Below, piece after piece: positions 1 through 10,957 of a stretch of DNA of 38,557 nt. This DNA comes from Cudoniella acicularis (Eukaryota > Ascomycota > Leotiomycetes > Helotiales > Helotiaceae), in contig JAAMPI010000416.1 in the NCBI GenBank assembly GCA_013054445.1, forward strand, positions 1-38,557, given 5' to 3'. Numbering within the stretch: the first letter of the stretch is position 1; each line of letters begins with the position of its first letter. The notes under the pieces are model-generated. The model was not told the origin of the DNA. It searched no databases and saw only the letters and a list, made by a program, of their open reading frames with translations. The position numbers and the translations under genes are program-made.

Positions 1-1184
1 TCCCCACTCCCCACCGTCCCCCAAAAGCTACACCCCATATCCCATGCCAGCCTCCACACCATCGAACTCAGCTTTCCGGACCTCGTCTTCTTCGTTTGTA
101 AATAATCTTACTTTGCACAGCCAAGAAACCCATGCAAACGATTACGAGTCTCTCTGCTCAGCAGGCGAAGTTTTCTTGAGCATTATGATGCTACATATAG
201 CCATTTTCAGATTTTGAAGGGTGGGTTGAGGGATTGAGGAGACAGGGAGATAGGGGAGAGGGGTTTTTGAGGGGGCGAGTGAGAGGGTGAGAGGGCGAGA
301 GGGTGGTGGTGGGTTAGTATTAGGATTATGCGGCGCCGGGCGAGGGGTGAGGGATATACTTCAAGTTCGTACTATACCCTTCCCCCTTCCCCCTTCCCCA
401 TTTCGCCTTACATAAACACTCCCACTCCCACTCCCACTCCCACTCCCACCATCATCAATAAAAAGGCACAATCCACCGCCACCGCCACCTCCAACATCAC
501 CACCTCCCACAACTTCCCAACCTCCAACCTACATCAACTCAGCAACCTCTTATCCCCACTTAACTCCCTTCTCGCAAACAAGAACTAATGTTGTGCAACA
601 AGAAAGATATCTAGTCCATTTATTCAGCAAAAAGTCGATCGATCGTCCTAATATCGGTTTGTGTCTTGATAGTGATAGTTTCCAAAACTGCTGGCTGACA
701 CTACTATGCCCCCCCGGACTTATCGAGTCGAGTCTAAAGACTTATAATTGAAAGTGGGAGAAGAGTACACCATCTCTCCCACTCTATCGCCGCTGCGAAG
801 ATTTATGTGCTGCAGATTTCAGATGGATGCGTATATACCGCCTTTTTCTTTAAGTCCTCACTCACTCACTTATCAACTGTACCGGTATTCTACTCTCCTA
901 TTATCCTGTTATATTATAAACCTTATTTCTTTCTTATTTCGTCCCTTCTATCATTCTAATTTCCTACTATAACTCTTTCTGCTCGATTCCTCGGTCTACC
1001 TCAAGACTTGACCCTCGAGAGTCTCACAATAGCAAAGAATACTCCAACCGAATCATTTAACTCTTAAAACTCATTTCGATTAATCAATTATCCATTAATC
1101 CGTTATTCTATTCTATTCCATTTCTCATAACCCGTAAAGCCCTTTCATCTCTCATCACCCATCCATCCATCCATTTCTCATCAA
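1..1184. other. Gene-free left edge, low-complexity
   Basis: No convincing gene is seen. The first 600 bases are strongly strand-asymmetric: a G/A-rich tract at about 225-315 is followed by a C/T/A-rich tract at about 370-550. The short open frames here translate to Pro/Thr/Ser/Leu-rich strings that follow the base composition. From 880 to 1180 the sequence is pyrimidine-rich and leads into the 3' end of the convergent acid phosphatase gene, so part of it may be that gene's 3' UTR. Confidence 0.6.
421..450 (+). repeat. (CCCACT)n microsatellite
   Basis: Four exact tandem copies of the hexamer CCCACT plus a fifth with a final C, within a longer C/T/A-rich tract. It is a simple sequence repeat with no sign of coding use. 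Confidence 0.85.
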
Positions 1185-2759
1185 TCAAGACTGCACAACA
1201 AATGCCTCAGCGTGCTCCTTATAAAGCACACTGGTATCCAAGACCGTCCCACTAACACTACTCAAAAACTCCACTTGAAGATGATTCGCATCCTGAAATG
1301 TAACCGTCGCATAACTAAACTCATCCGCGTACGCAAAAGCATTATAGGACACATTCGTCCCCACACTCGCCAAACCCTCAATATTTCCCGCTCCACCAGC
1401 AACAATGTACATCGGTGCCGCAGGATTATTCATTCCATTGGGGTCAGCGACGCCATTGTAGACGGGCATGAAGCGTTGAGAATTGTGCACGTGTCCGAAG
1501 ATAGCGAGATCGACGCCGTATTTGTAGAGCAGAGATTCGAAGGCTGTTTGGCAGACGCTGCAGCCGTTGGAGCCAGTCGAGTACCAGGGGCGGTGGCCAC
1601 GACGATGAGCCAGGGCGTGACGGTTCTGTCGACCGATGCGAGATCTGCTTCGAGGAACTCGAGCTGTTGGTTTGGTGCTCCGAAGGGACCGCTGTCGAGG
1701 CCAGCTGACCCTCCAGGACCGTCAGGTGCGTTGGTGAAATCGGTTTCGGTGTCGAGCATCACTACATGGACCATTCCGTACTCGAAAGAATACCAGAAAG
1801 GGGGGTTAGCGAGCTGTTGGGCTTTGTTGGCGAATACTTTCGCGGTGGTATTGGAAGAGGTGGAGGCGAATGCTGTGGGCATTGTTTGTCCGAAGCGGTT
1901 CATGAAGTCGGTGAAGTTCTTTTGGCCTTCAGGGCAGAGGAAGGTCGTGTAGTCTATTTCTTCGCAATCGGCTTCGTGGTTACCCGGGCTGGCCATGTAG
2001 GGCTTCCGGCCTGCAATGGGTGCAAGTTGGTCGTAGAATTGCTCAAGAATAGCTTCATAGGCGTTCACACCATCGAAGAGGTTCTTAGGCTTAAGATACC
2101 AATCATCAGCGTAGGCGAAATCACCAGGATGAAGAACAAGCTCATAGTTGTCGATGTTGGTAGCAAGGCGGCCAATAGTAGTATGATTAAGTGAGGGGTC
2201 AATTGAGGGAATGGTATCCCGCTTGCTCAAGTCGGATTGGATGGTATACCCATCAGCTCCGTAAACTCCCAAGTCAATGACAACACTCATTGCAAAGGAG
2301 GATTTGTCGCCAGGTGACCGAGCGCTGAAGAAGTGCTCGACGCTTGAGTTGGTCGACACTATTTTGTAGTAATAAGTGGTGGCTGGCGTGAGGCCGGTGA
2401 GTGTTACCGCGTTTGAATAGGTTCTTGAGGTGGGATAGTGACTGAGGAAGCCGAGCATGTCTCTGAAGTAAGAGCATCGCTGGAGAGGCCGTATTGAACG
2501 CAAGGTCGACTCAGTTGCTCATATGTATTCCAACCAATAGAAATAGCTGCAAAAGTAATATGAAACGATTAGTAATTTTTCTACTCCGCAAGAAAGCTTT
2601 GTGGGCTCAAGGTAGAAACTCACCATTGGGGCCATTAATGGCAATTCTCTGCTGAACTGGTGTTGTCAAGTCGGTGGGAATAGCAGGATAACTTGCCCCT
2701 GCCAAGACACAGGCAGCAAGGACTGGAAGCCCCTTAACAATGGTAAGTAATGAGTCCAT
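1185..2759 (-). CDS. Purple acid phosphatase, secreted (two single-base frameshifts)
   Basis: Metallophosphoesterase of the fungal purple acid phosphatase family, which hydrolyses phosphate monoesters at a Fe/metal centre outside the cell. Exon 1 (2759-2624) begins with a hydrophobic signal peptide (MDSLLTIVKGLPVLAACVLA). A 77-bp intron (2547-2623, GTGAGT..CAG) separates it from exon 2 (2546-1185). A fibronectin-like N-terminal domain is followed by metal motifs DLGVYG, GDFAYAD (about residue 184), GNHE (about 233), GHRPWY (about 362) and GHVH (about 395). Two places need one extra base to keep the conserved frame: near 2440 (between SVT and YPTSRTYS) and near 1600 (between WLIV and GHRPWYS). 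With both, the frame is open for 499 residues, a normal length for the family. As written the gene would not give a full enzyme. Either sequence error or recent pseudogenisation would explain this; the intact flanking code favours error. Confidence 0.9.
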
Positions 2760-3820
2760 GATGCCAAAATTAATAATGTGTGAAGAAAGAGAGCTGTGAC
2801 GAGGCTCTATCTGAGCACTTGAGATTTCGGGTAATGAGAAGTAAGACACTCGCCGTGCAGACCAGCGGGGTGAATTCCATCGTATTTAAGTCAATTCCAA
2901 GTCGAGGAAAGGACGAATGTGATCCACGTGCCTCGGGAGATGCACAGGTACAAACAAGCTTTGTCGAACTTGCCTAGGGATTATTTCATGTGCCATCATG
3001 CATCTTCCTTCTAGATCCCACCGAAATGTTCTTTCCTTTGCGCGTGTCATATCGATTGGGTAAGAGGCTGGGGGGGCTTACGGAGTTGCCACCAAAGGAA
3101 GGTCGTTCGAAGTCAAGATGTTCCGCAGTACCATCCTTGCAACGGCTCAAATTCCAAGATCAGAAGATGCTTCCGTATTGCGCTATGTTATTGGCGATCT
3201 AACAAGATCCGGCCCCGCAACTTCAAAGGAGATTATCACGTGCCATGCTCCCTTATTAAATGCATGAGTTATAGTTAGTAATTTCGGGTTTGTAGAAGCT
3301 ATGTGGTTCGTTCTCTGTATTCTTCCATCATTTCATTCATCGCCTCATTTTCATGATGTGGTTCGCTGGAACAGCAAGGCATAGCTCAACGCAAATCTCT
3401 TTTTCTATCGTATCACCTACTGTTTGCTCCCGAGTCCATGCAGCAAGAGCATCAAGCAATTCCATCCATCGAAGACGAACATCTAAACTCTTCCCAGCTA
3501 ACCCGCAGCACTCCACTATCCTTTTCCCCCACCCATCACAACCCCAAATCAATGATCCACTCCGGAAAAAGCTGACAGACGAGCAAGCCCAGCTAAGCAA
3601 AAAAATCTCTTGGCTCCATAGAAAATGCATAAAGTCGTTCAATCGCGCGTGTGTATGTGTACTCCTCCATAACGAGCAATAAAAAGGATGCCATCAAACC
3701 GTCGATCTCCCAAAGCCCCCATTCCTCAATTAACGGATCAGATATCTGAGAAACTCCATGCGCCTCATGCTAAGCAGCATCTCCATATGTATTCGTAACG
3801 GCGTGTAGATACTCTGCGAT
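2760..3820. other. Intergenic: acid phosphatase promoter and NEDP1 3' flank
   Basis: No gene recognised. The part next to 2760 is the 5' region of the acid phosphatase gene. A 101-codon open frame on the minus strand (3337-3642) has no recognisable domain, no family resemblance and no obvious start context, so I do not call it. Confidence 0.5.
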
Positions 3821-4927
3821 CTAAGAATCAATTCGGGGCGGCGATCTCGAATTGCCTTTTCCAAACGGGCTGGAACTGCGACTTTCCTCATGCCTATACA
3901 TTAACAAACGAAACACCATCAGTGTGATAGTCCACAAGAAGAAGAGATAAGAGAATGGAGGAATCGTAAACAAGGCGGGGACAAAAAAGGGAACATACGA
4001 TCTTCTCCTCTCGCCTTCCTTTCTAAACATTTCGATGATCCTCAGCATCTCTTTTCGGCCCCCGCTTGCATCTACCATCTTCCCCCCCCATGCTCATGCT
4101 GACTTTCTCCCGAGCATTGGCAGAAAGGAGCCTTTTTAGCAGAAGGTGCCGCATTTGTATGCACACATAAACCCCGCAATCGCTCCCATTTTCTTGTTGC
4201 GGGCTGTCATCCAGGTTCATAAAGCGCAAACTCCTGCCTAGCAATTGCGACAGCCTCGTTGTCGCAAGCATAGCCTCATTGTAATTCGATGGACTCAGGG
4301 AATCATAGTGGAAAGCCACGCCATCGATGACGGACACTAGGAGTAAGGACCAGTGCGAGCCGCCTTCTGCAACCGAGACATTGCGCGCATCATTGATAGG
4401 GAGGAAGATATGTGTTGTTTTCGAGAAATTCGGCAGAGCATCTTTGAGCGTGAGAGGGTTCGCGGTTTGCATGAGCATGAAGGCCATAGAAGGGCGGAGG
4501 AGTACGATATGCGAGGAGGGGTATTTTCGCAATTCTTCACGCTCGAGATACCTGCTGCTGTTAGTGGCGCCTTGATTTCGGAGGGCCGGAATAGAGCTCA
4601 TACTCTTCCCAGAATGCTATCGTCTGCGACGGATTAGATGGACTCGCAGTTGAAGAGTAAGAGAACTTGCATTGTCTGTGAGCCAGTCGTTCTTGAGAGT
4701 GTCGACATCTTCCTTGGTGACTGCGGGGATCATCAGTTCCAGTCCATCATGCCATCTCATCTGCGGCAACTTACGTCGAATGTCATAGTCTGCAAAGCCA
4801 TTAGCACTGTGCGCAGCAAAGAAGGCTCTGGGATATACTCACAGCTGAGGTAGGCATCATCGGGAGCCAGCTGTTTCGATTTGAAGCGCGTGGTTAGCTT
4901 CCATCGTCGCCCAAGGAAAATGGCCAT
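3821..4927 (-). CDS. den1: NEDD8-specific protease (NEDP1/DEN1/SENP8-like, C48 family)
   Basis: Ulp1-type cysteine protease expected to process NEDD8 and remove it from conjugates. Six exons are inferred: 4927-4843, 4789-4775 (15 nt), 4720-4671, 4623-4604 (20 nt), 4551-3999 and 3893-3821. Joined, the N-terminal part reads DAYLSYYDIRLTKEDVDTL then KNDWLTDNTIAFWEEYLERE, the canonical start of this family. The catalytic His lies in GSHWSLLLVS, Asp in FHYDSL, Gln in QQENGSDC and Cys in SDCGVYV. Intron 3 (4624-4670) has a GC donor (GCAAGT). A run of eight C on the plus strand (4082-4089) shifts the frame; seven would join VSMSMGG to KMVDASGGRKEML and give 264 residues. The start at 4927 (MAIFLGRRWKL) is uncertain: an upstream ATG near 5056 (MSSSKGFHPFKG) with an extra intron is possible. 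The last intron (3894-3998, 105 bp) is in frame and stop-free. Confidence 0.88.
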
Positions 4928-5673
4928 TGCCCTGCAGGCCGGCTCGCATTCGTAGCACCGTGTGTAATGGTTGGAAAAGGCAAGGCACGCACCGAATCTC
5001 CAAAATGCTTGCTAACACGTCCTTTGAAAGGGTGGAAGCCTTTGCTACTACTCATTTTTCGCGCTCTTTTGCGGCAGGGCTGAGGACAAGGCACGCGTGG
5101 GTTGAGTGGGGCTGGGTGTCTGAGATGCAGGTGGGTGAGGGGAGCAGGATGGCCGAGAGGGCGAGAAGGGCGCAGAGGTGAAATACGAAAAGAGAAGGCG
5201 AAGAACCTGCTACTCTCTTCGATTCACACGAGCTCGTCCCTGGGAGCTGACCGAGGGGAGCGATTGAATGGAGGGAGACATGAATGTGATTTATGAATGG
5301 TCTCGGCTTTCCTGGAACGTCATTATGGGTTTGCACCCTGGCCTGGCTGCGCCGCTGCGCCTGCCTGCCTCCCTGCCGAAAGGGACATTCGCCGACGACC
5401 AACTGACTTGAAATCTTCAACACACAAATACGGTTATGATTGTTTTCGGATTGCAGAGCAAGCTTTGTCAATTGGCTGTCTGCCAAATAACTACTAATAG
5501 CCTACATTTTCTCCCATGTCAAAGATAATCACCAGAAGCACACGCAACACTTTGCTATTATCACATCAACGCGGCGCACCATGCCTTTAGCTCTGCCAGG
5601 ACCTCAAACCTCCCTCTGGGTATGCTCAGCAAGTTCCATGATTCCTAGCACCTCCGACCGGTGAGAGTCTGTC
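4928..5673. other. Intergenic: NEDP1 5' region and 3' flank of the axis-like gene
   Basis: No gene is recognised. A 144-codon minus-strand open frame (5052-5486) has no recognisable domain and is rich in Ser/His/Pro. It overlaps the likely NEDP1 promoter and a possible extra first exon at about 4990-5056. The stretch is more G+C-rich than the flanks of the accessory genes further right. Confidence 0.45.
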
Positions 5674-8600
5674 TCATTCAACACCCTTCCGCGCCTTGCT
5701 GATCCTATCCCTGATAGAATTTTGTCTACTTCGCCACTCCTTCTCAAATAGTGCAATAGGAGCCTCCTTCAGCTTCTCTGCCGTCTTTGAGATGGATTTC
5801 TTTGCTTCGGTATACGCAGAGATCATGTTTTTCTTCTTCTGCTGAAGGATGCGTCGCATGGTAGACTTTTCCTCGACCCGCTTTTGAGTCAGCTTATCGA
5901 GAACCTTCGTACCGTTCTCCTTGTACTGGTCGATAAGCAGTTCCATTTTGTCCTCCTCGTTCGAGAGTTTAATGATCATTTCCTAGGCTTATTAGCAAGT
6001 GAGGCACGGAGATTGGAATCGGATTCTTACATCTGCGATGCGATGTACGACATCTCTCATGCTGGCGTAGTGTGGTCTGATGGCCATGTTCCATGTATCT
6101 GCCATTTCTAACTCCTTCAACGGAGTTCGAGATTGTTCAATGGATCTAGAAACAGCTGAACTCCCGCTGCCACTGCTTAAGTCTGGAAGTGATTCTTCAA
6201 CATGTTCCAGGACTTCACGAGCAACACTTGTCTTTGCGACACATGGCGATGGTCGAGCTATTTTATTTCCACAAGTTGCACTTGTTCGAAGACGTTCGGT
6301 GAAATCGCTTGACTTTCGAGCCTTTTCGACAAACGGATCTGGGAGTACCTTCTGGGGCTGAATGACTTCTTTGGTTGATAATTCCTCATACTGGCCATGC
6401 TTTGTCTTCTGGTGAGGTATATAACGAGGCTCGCTCTTGTCTGGAGACATTGGGCGAGCTTTCAATTGACTCCCCAACCTCACTCTGGGCCCAAAGACCT
6501 CCGAGGATTCCCGGCGACGTGGTAGCTGTTGGTCTTGTTGGGCTTGATCTGCATCTTTTTCCAGTTTTCCTTGAGCCTTGCTAATGTAATCGAATTTTTT
6601 TTACGCTTGGAGATGCAAAAGGACTACCATTTGCGTTCACACGAGAACCTTGCGAACTACCTCTTGGTAACCTCAGCCTTGGAATGCTGGGTAGGGGTGG
6701 GGGCTGAGAGAGTTCTGCTGGTTCTGGCGGACTGCTAGCAAAAACAGGAGCAATGTTTTCCTCCGCATCCTCGATATATTGGGCAGGAATTTGTAGGCGA
6801 GGGCTGCTGCTCTGTCTCTTTCTTGGGGGACTGTTGACGGGAAGTTTGACTTCATCACGCTTTCTCTTCTTGTCGCCTGATGTGGCCTGCACCGATTTCA
6901 TAGCCCGTTTCACCACCTCCCACTTGCTTTCATGTGTTTGGTGGCTACACGGGGGTCTTTGGACACTGGGTGGTCTGTTCAAGAGGGACCCCTGATTCTT
7001 GGGGCCATTCCGACTAAATTCTATCAAAGTTGGCTTTCGAATAGAATGTTCGTCAACTAAAGAGGTTTCCGCAGCATTGTCATTGCAGGTCTCTGTGCTT
7101 GTAGCCTTCGTTCTCGCAGCTATGCGTGGGCTTCGTCTGACAGGTTTCGGGTCTACTTGAACTTCTATTTCTCTTGCCTTTCTTTTCTTTGGTGGTGTGG
7201 ATTGTTGGAATGACCCCTTTCGTTTTCTTGAATCTGCTGAGCCTTCAACATATGGCTTTGGGGAATTTGCAGGTTCAGCGGGAGAACTGTGTTTTGTCCG
7301 ATCGACTTCGGAGATTTCCACGTTTGTCTGCGTAGCCTCGGGGACATTGATAATAGCACGCTCGGGAGATTTTGCGACACGCTTTTCAATCTCAACCTTC
7401 TCAGCGGCAGGTTCTTCAATCTGGACCCTCTCGACAACAGGTTCTTCAATCGAAACTTTCTCGGTGGCAGGTTCTTCAGCCTGAGCCTTCTCAGAAGCGG
7501 CAGCTTCTTCAACCTGAGGCTTAATAGCAGGTTCCTCGATCCAAACTTTCTTAGCGACATGTGTTTCGGCCTGAATTATTTCAATTATATGTCCTTCAAT
7601 TTCGACTTTCTCGGTAACGAGCTCTTCGATCTGAACCTTTTTGAAGATTGGTTCTTCAACTGGAATCTTCTCCGCGACAGGCTTTGGGAGCAAGGCATCG
7701 TTAGTCAAGCTATCGGCGACGTTCGTTCTCTGCCCTTCTTTGGGGTCTTGGTGCGATTTCGAGTGCACCAAAGTATCCTCGTGACGAGCATCAGCCAGCT
7801 CATCGATCTGGTTTCGTGAGGAATGCTCTTCTTGGGGTGAACCGTGTTCAATTGCCATCTCATCAACAGCATTCTCACTCGCCACATCATCGTCTGCGCC
7901 ACTGAAGTCAAGCATGCTCTCAAGTTTGGATGCCATGTCTAAGCTTGCATTTTTCGTTAGAACCTCCTTGCCTTTTTTACCCTCACTTTCGGGCGGTTTT
8001 TCAAGTGTTATGTCCTTTTGTTCTCGCTGTGGCTTTTCGGACATCCCAATATCGTCCAAGTCCATAGGATCTACACCGGCTTGATCACCGTTGACCCTGG
8101 TAACCATTGGATCTTCCTCTTGAGGGGCTTGGTCTAGCTCCATTTCCGATTTTGATTTCGCCGATGCCTTTTTAAGAATAGTAGGTGTCCCTTTCACGGC
8201 CTCCGTAACAGTCTCATCCTTCGGAGCCTTCGGGGCCTTTTGGGCCTTTTGGGCCTTTGCGGATTTTTCAGCATTTTCAACTTTTTGCGCTTTTGGAGCT
8301 TCCGCAGAAACCCTTCCCAGGCTTTCGGCACTGGTGACACTTCGAGTAATCTTGGATCTGGGAGCTGGCATTTTCTCAAGGACTGCAGGCGCCGACCGGC
8401 GCTTTTTGATCTCCTCTGTATTCTTTGCGGCCGCTTTCTTGACGTGAGGCTGACTCGCTCTCTGACTCGCTCTTTGAGGATTCGCGTTAGCCTTTCTGTT
8501 TGCTATGTTTTTGGATGCTTTTGATTTGGTCTTCGCGGACACAAAATCCTCTTCATCCTCATCGTCATCTGGCAAATCGTACACATCGGACTGTGGGGCA

Positions 8601-10957
8601 GCAGCCTTGGCCTTGTAACCCGACGAGCGAGTCTTTTTTTCCTTTCGCATTTGCTGCTGCAGTCAGGTCTTCCTGTAGCTTTTGACTTCTGGTTCGATTG
8701 TCCTGAGATCCCAGCTTCATGTTCTTATTTACTGCTGGATGGTCACTTCTTGCCGTGGTAGCACCCGTTTCTGTCACTTTTGGCGTGGAGGTATCATGTG
8801 AATCGGGATCAGTCAGCGGCTCCGAATTCACCCTATCGACAGACTTGCCCTTTACAGGTGCGTATGCCTTGGAACTCTTGGGTTGTGTTTTCTCGGTATC
8901 CGCGTTGCGCTCCGGCTCATTTGTTACTTTTTTTCTTTCGCTCTGCATTGTTCGTATTCGTCGTAGCTAGGTTTCCTGCAGGTCGATTGATATGAAGGGA
9001 AAACTTGATCGGCGGCTTTGCTTTTGGTTTTTGGTTCCTTCTTGCAATCTCCCTGGTAGTGTCAGCCTGAGTTTGTTTGCCCGGAGGCGACTCAAAGCCT
9101 TTTCCAGGAACCTCCACATCGCTGCCTGGATCTTCCGTCACGTCTTGCAACTCCGTCGTTCTCGAGACATTCGCCTTTTTCAATAGAGGGGATGCATCAT
9201 AAATGCCTTCAGAGTCAACCGGAATTTGAGTTTCCTCTGCTAGTGTTGAAGTCAGGTCATTTTCTCTGGCTTCCTGTGCTGGTGAACTCGTTGTTCGATT
9301 CAAATGTCCCTGCTTCCTTGGTTCCTTATTGTCTTTTGGAAGGGGCAATGTTTCTGCTTCGTCGTTTGAAACTTGTGATTGCTGTCCTTCCTCAACTTCG
9401 GAATTGCAGAACACCCCTTGAGACTCCTGGGATTGAAAAGTTCGAACGCCTCGCTGCTGCTGGGGGTTGTGTTCCACTTTGCGAGTGCTTGCTTCGTCGT
9501 ATTGGGTGCAAAATTTCAGCCCAGCAATATTGAAATCTTCCAGGTCATGTCCTATGGAATTGATCGTTTCCATATCACAAAGAAGAGTGACCACATCTAA
9601 GATGATAGACTTTCCATCCAGGTCACAACATGCAATACCCTCTCCGTTCTTCAGATGGAACAGAGCCCAAGCCTGGCCCTTCTTTTGCGAGCTGGTCTGC
9701 AAAACAGTGGTCATTCTTTTCAAGGCACTCACAGGGATGTCCAGAATTTGATCTGAAACCGCTTGAATTGCTGGGGACAGAATCGTGATAGTGTTTGGCT
9801 CCACTGTTATGTTCACTTTTTGATTGGGGGATCCGAATAATTGATCTGGCTGCAGGCTACACGACGACGCCCAATATAGTTTGTTCGTTCTATAACCTCT
9901 CAGCCGAATGACCCGAAAGGGCAAAATGAATACACTTACAATTCCGGCTTCTCCTCCAATGCTGCGTATACTTCATCAACGTAAGCCTGGAATTGTTGGC
10001 TCCAACCAGATTCTTTCTGTGTTAAGACGGGAAATTTTTGATAAAGCGTTTCGTCTGCATCGAGAGGCCACAAGTGCTCTAGTTCAACTTCAGCCCGTTG
10101 CAGCACTCGTATCAATCTGCCACAAAGCGTTCTGATAATTTCATTTCCCTCCTCCACTACCACCTCCCCAATTGAGCGACTATTCCAAGGTAAGTGAGAA
10201 TACACAAAATCAAATTGTGGTTATACCGTAAACTTTCGGGGCAGTGCTCGAGCTTGTTAACATTTTCGTCGGATCCGTTAACTAGTTGAAGACAAAGTAT
10301 CCCGGCCTGTGGCAAAGTGAGTTAAATATTGAAGCATGAAAGAGGTTCTGCTGACTTACCCATCTCCGAATCCCTGGATGATTGGAGGTGTCTAAGAAGA
10401 AGGTCAAAATCAATTCCAGACAAAGCTTCCCAATGGCCGTTCTTCGGTACTCAGCAAGTTGAGCGCCCTCTCGTTGATTTCGATCGCGACATAGCGATTC
10501 CTAGGGGTCTTAGACTAAATCCAAAGAGTTGTATTAAATGTGGAACGGGATTCATTTACTTACGGCGAGGAGAAACAAGCCACGTTCGCTATGACGACAG
10601 TGATCACTCTGCAGAATCACCTCTACCATGAGTGAGAATAGTGTCACATCCAAACGACTGCACACATTAAGGCCATCGTCAAGTTCGGTGACTAGGTCAG
10701 TCACAAATGTCGGCTCGATGGTTGTTGACTTCCACCGGTTAGATCTCATTGCCTCTTTGATGGGGTTCGTAAATGGTTCATCCCTGGGGCAGATATTAGT
10801 ACTATAACGTGGTGAGAATATGCCCGACTTACTTGATATCTCCTGTGGTATTCTTTGCCTTGAGAAACTTCTTCGACAGCGCTTTGAAGGCAGAAGTCAA
10901 AGAAGCATTAGGCTTAGCTGACTTTGCAGCCGGCTTTTGAGAACCCTTTGGCGGCAT
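5674..10957 (-). CDS. Large coiled-coil nuclear protein, candidate meiotic chromosome-axis core (SYCP2/Red1-like)
   Basis: Seven exons are inferred: 10957-10833, 10783-10564, 10500-10360, 10306-10227, 10179-9940, 9889-6031 and 5982-5674. They give 1,656 residues if three T-runs on the plus strand (8928-8934, 8634-8640, 6595-6602) are each one base too long. Order of parts: a basic start (MPPKGSQKPAAKSAK); about 270 helical, ARM-like residues; a beta-rich segment at about 283-380 (KVNITVEPNTITILSP, GQAWALFHLKNGEGIACCDL) like a PH/Spt16M-like fold; a long Glu/Lys-rich disordered region with basic NLS-like clusters (PPKKRKAREI, RRSPRIAARTK) and a short-unit repeat at about 1004-1106; and a C-terminal coiled coil over the last ~125 residues. 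Helical N-domain, PH-like domain, disorder, then a C-terminal coiled coil is the known plan of SYCP2, Red1 and ASY3, and human SYCP2 is of similar length. Homology is inferred from layout only; the gene model is firmer than the function. Confidence 0.6.
7375..7680 (-). repeat. Coding minisatellite: EEP..EKV.I repeats
   Basis: Inside exon 6 of the large coiled-coil gene the protein repeats a 10-11-residue unit. Examples are AEEPATEKVSI, EEPVVERVQI and EEPAAEKVEI, with decayed units upstream such as EELVTEKVEI. At DNA level this is a degenerate 30-33-bp tandem repeat. Such acidic/basic repeats in disordered linkers vary in copy number between strains. Confidence 0.8.

Noticed and set aside
328..588. 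86-codon Pro/Thr-rich open frame
   Set aside because: Product follows a C/T-rich simple-sequence tract; no domain or codon signal of a real gene.
3337..3642. 101-codon minus-strand frame with several Cys and Trp
   Set aside because: No family resemblance, no intron or context support, opposed by an equally long frame on the other strand.
5052..5486. 144-codon minus-strand frame upstream of NEDP1
   Set aside because: No recognisable domain; overlaps the likely promoter and a possible alternative first exon.
7289..7819. 176-codon plus-strand frame with Asn/Leu/Phe repeats
   Set aside because: Shadow of the EEP..EKV repeat coding region on the other strand.
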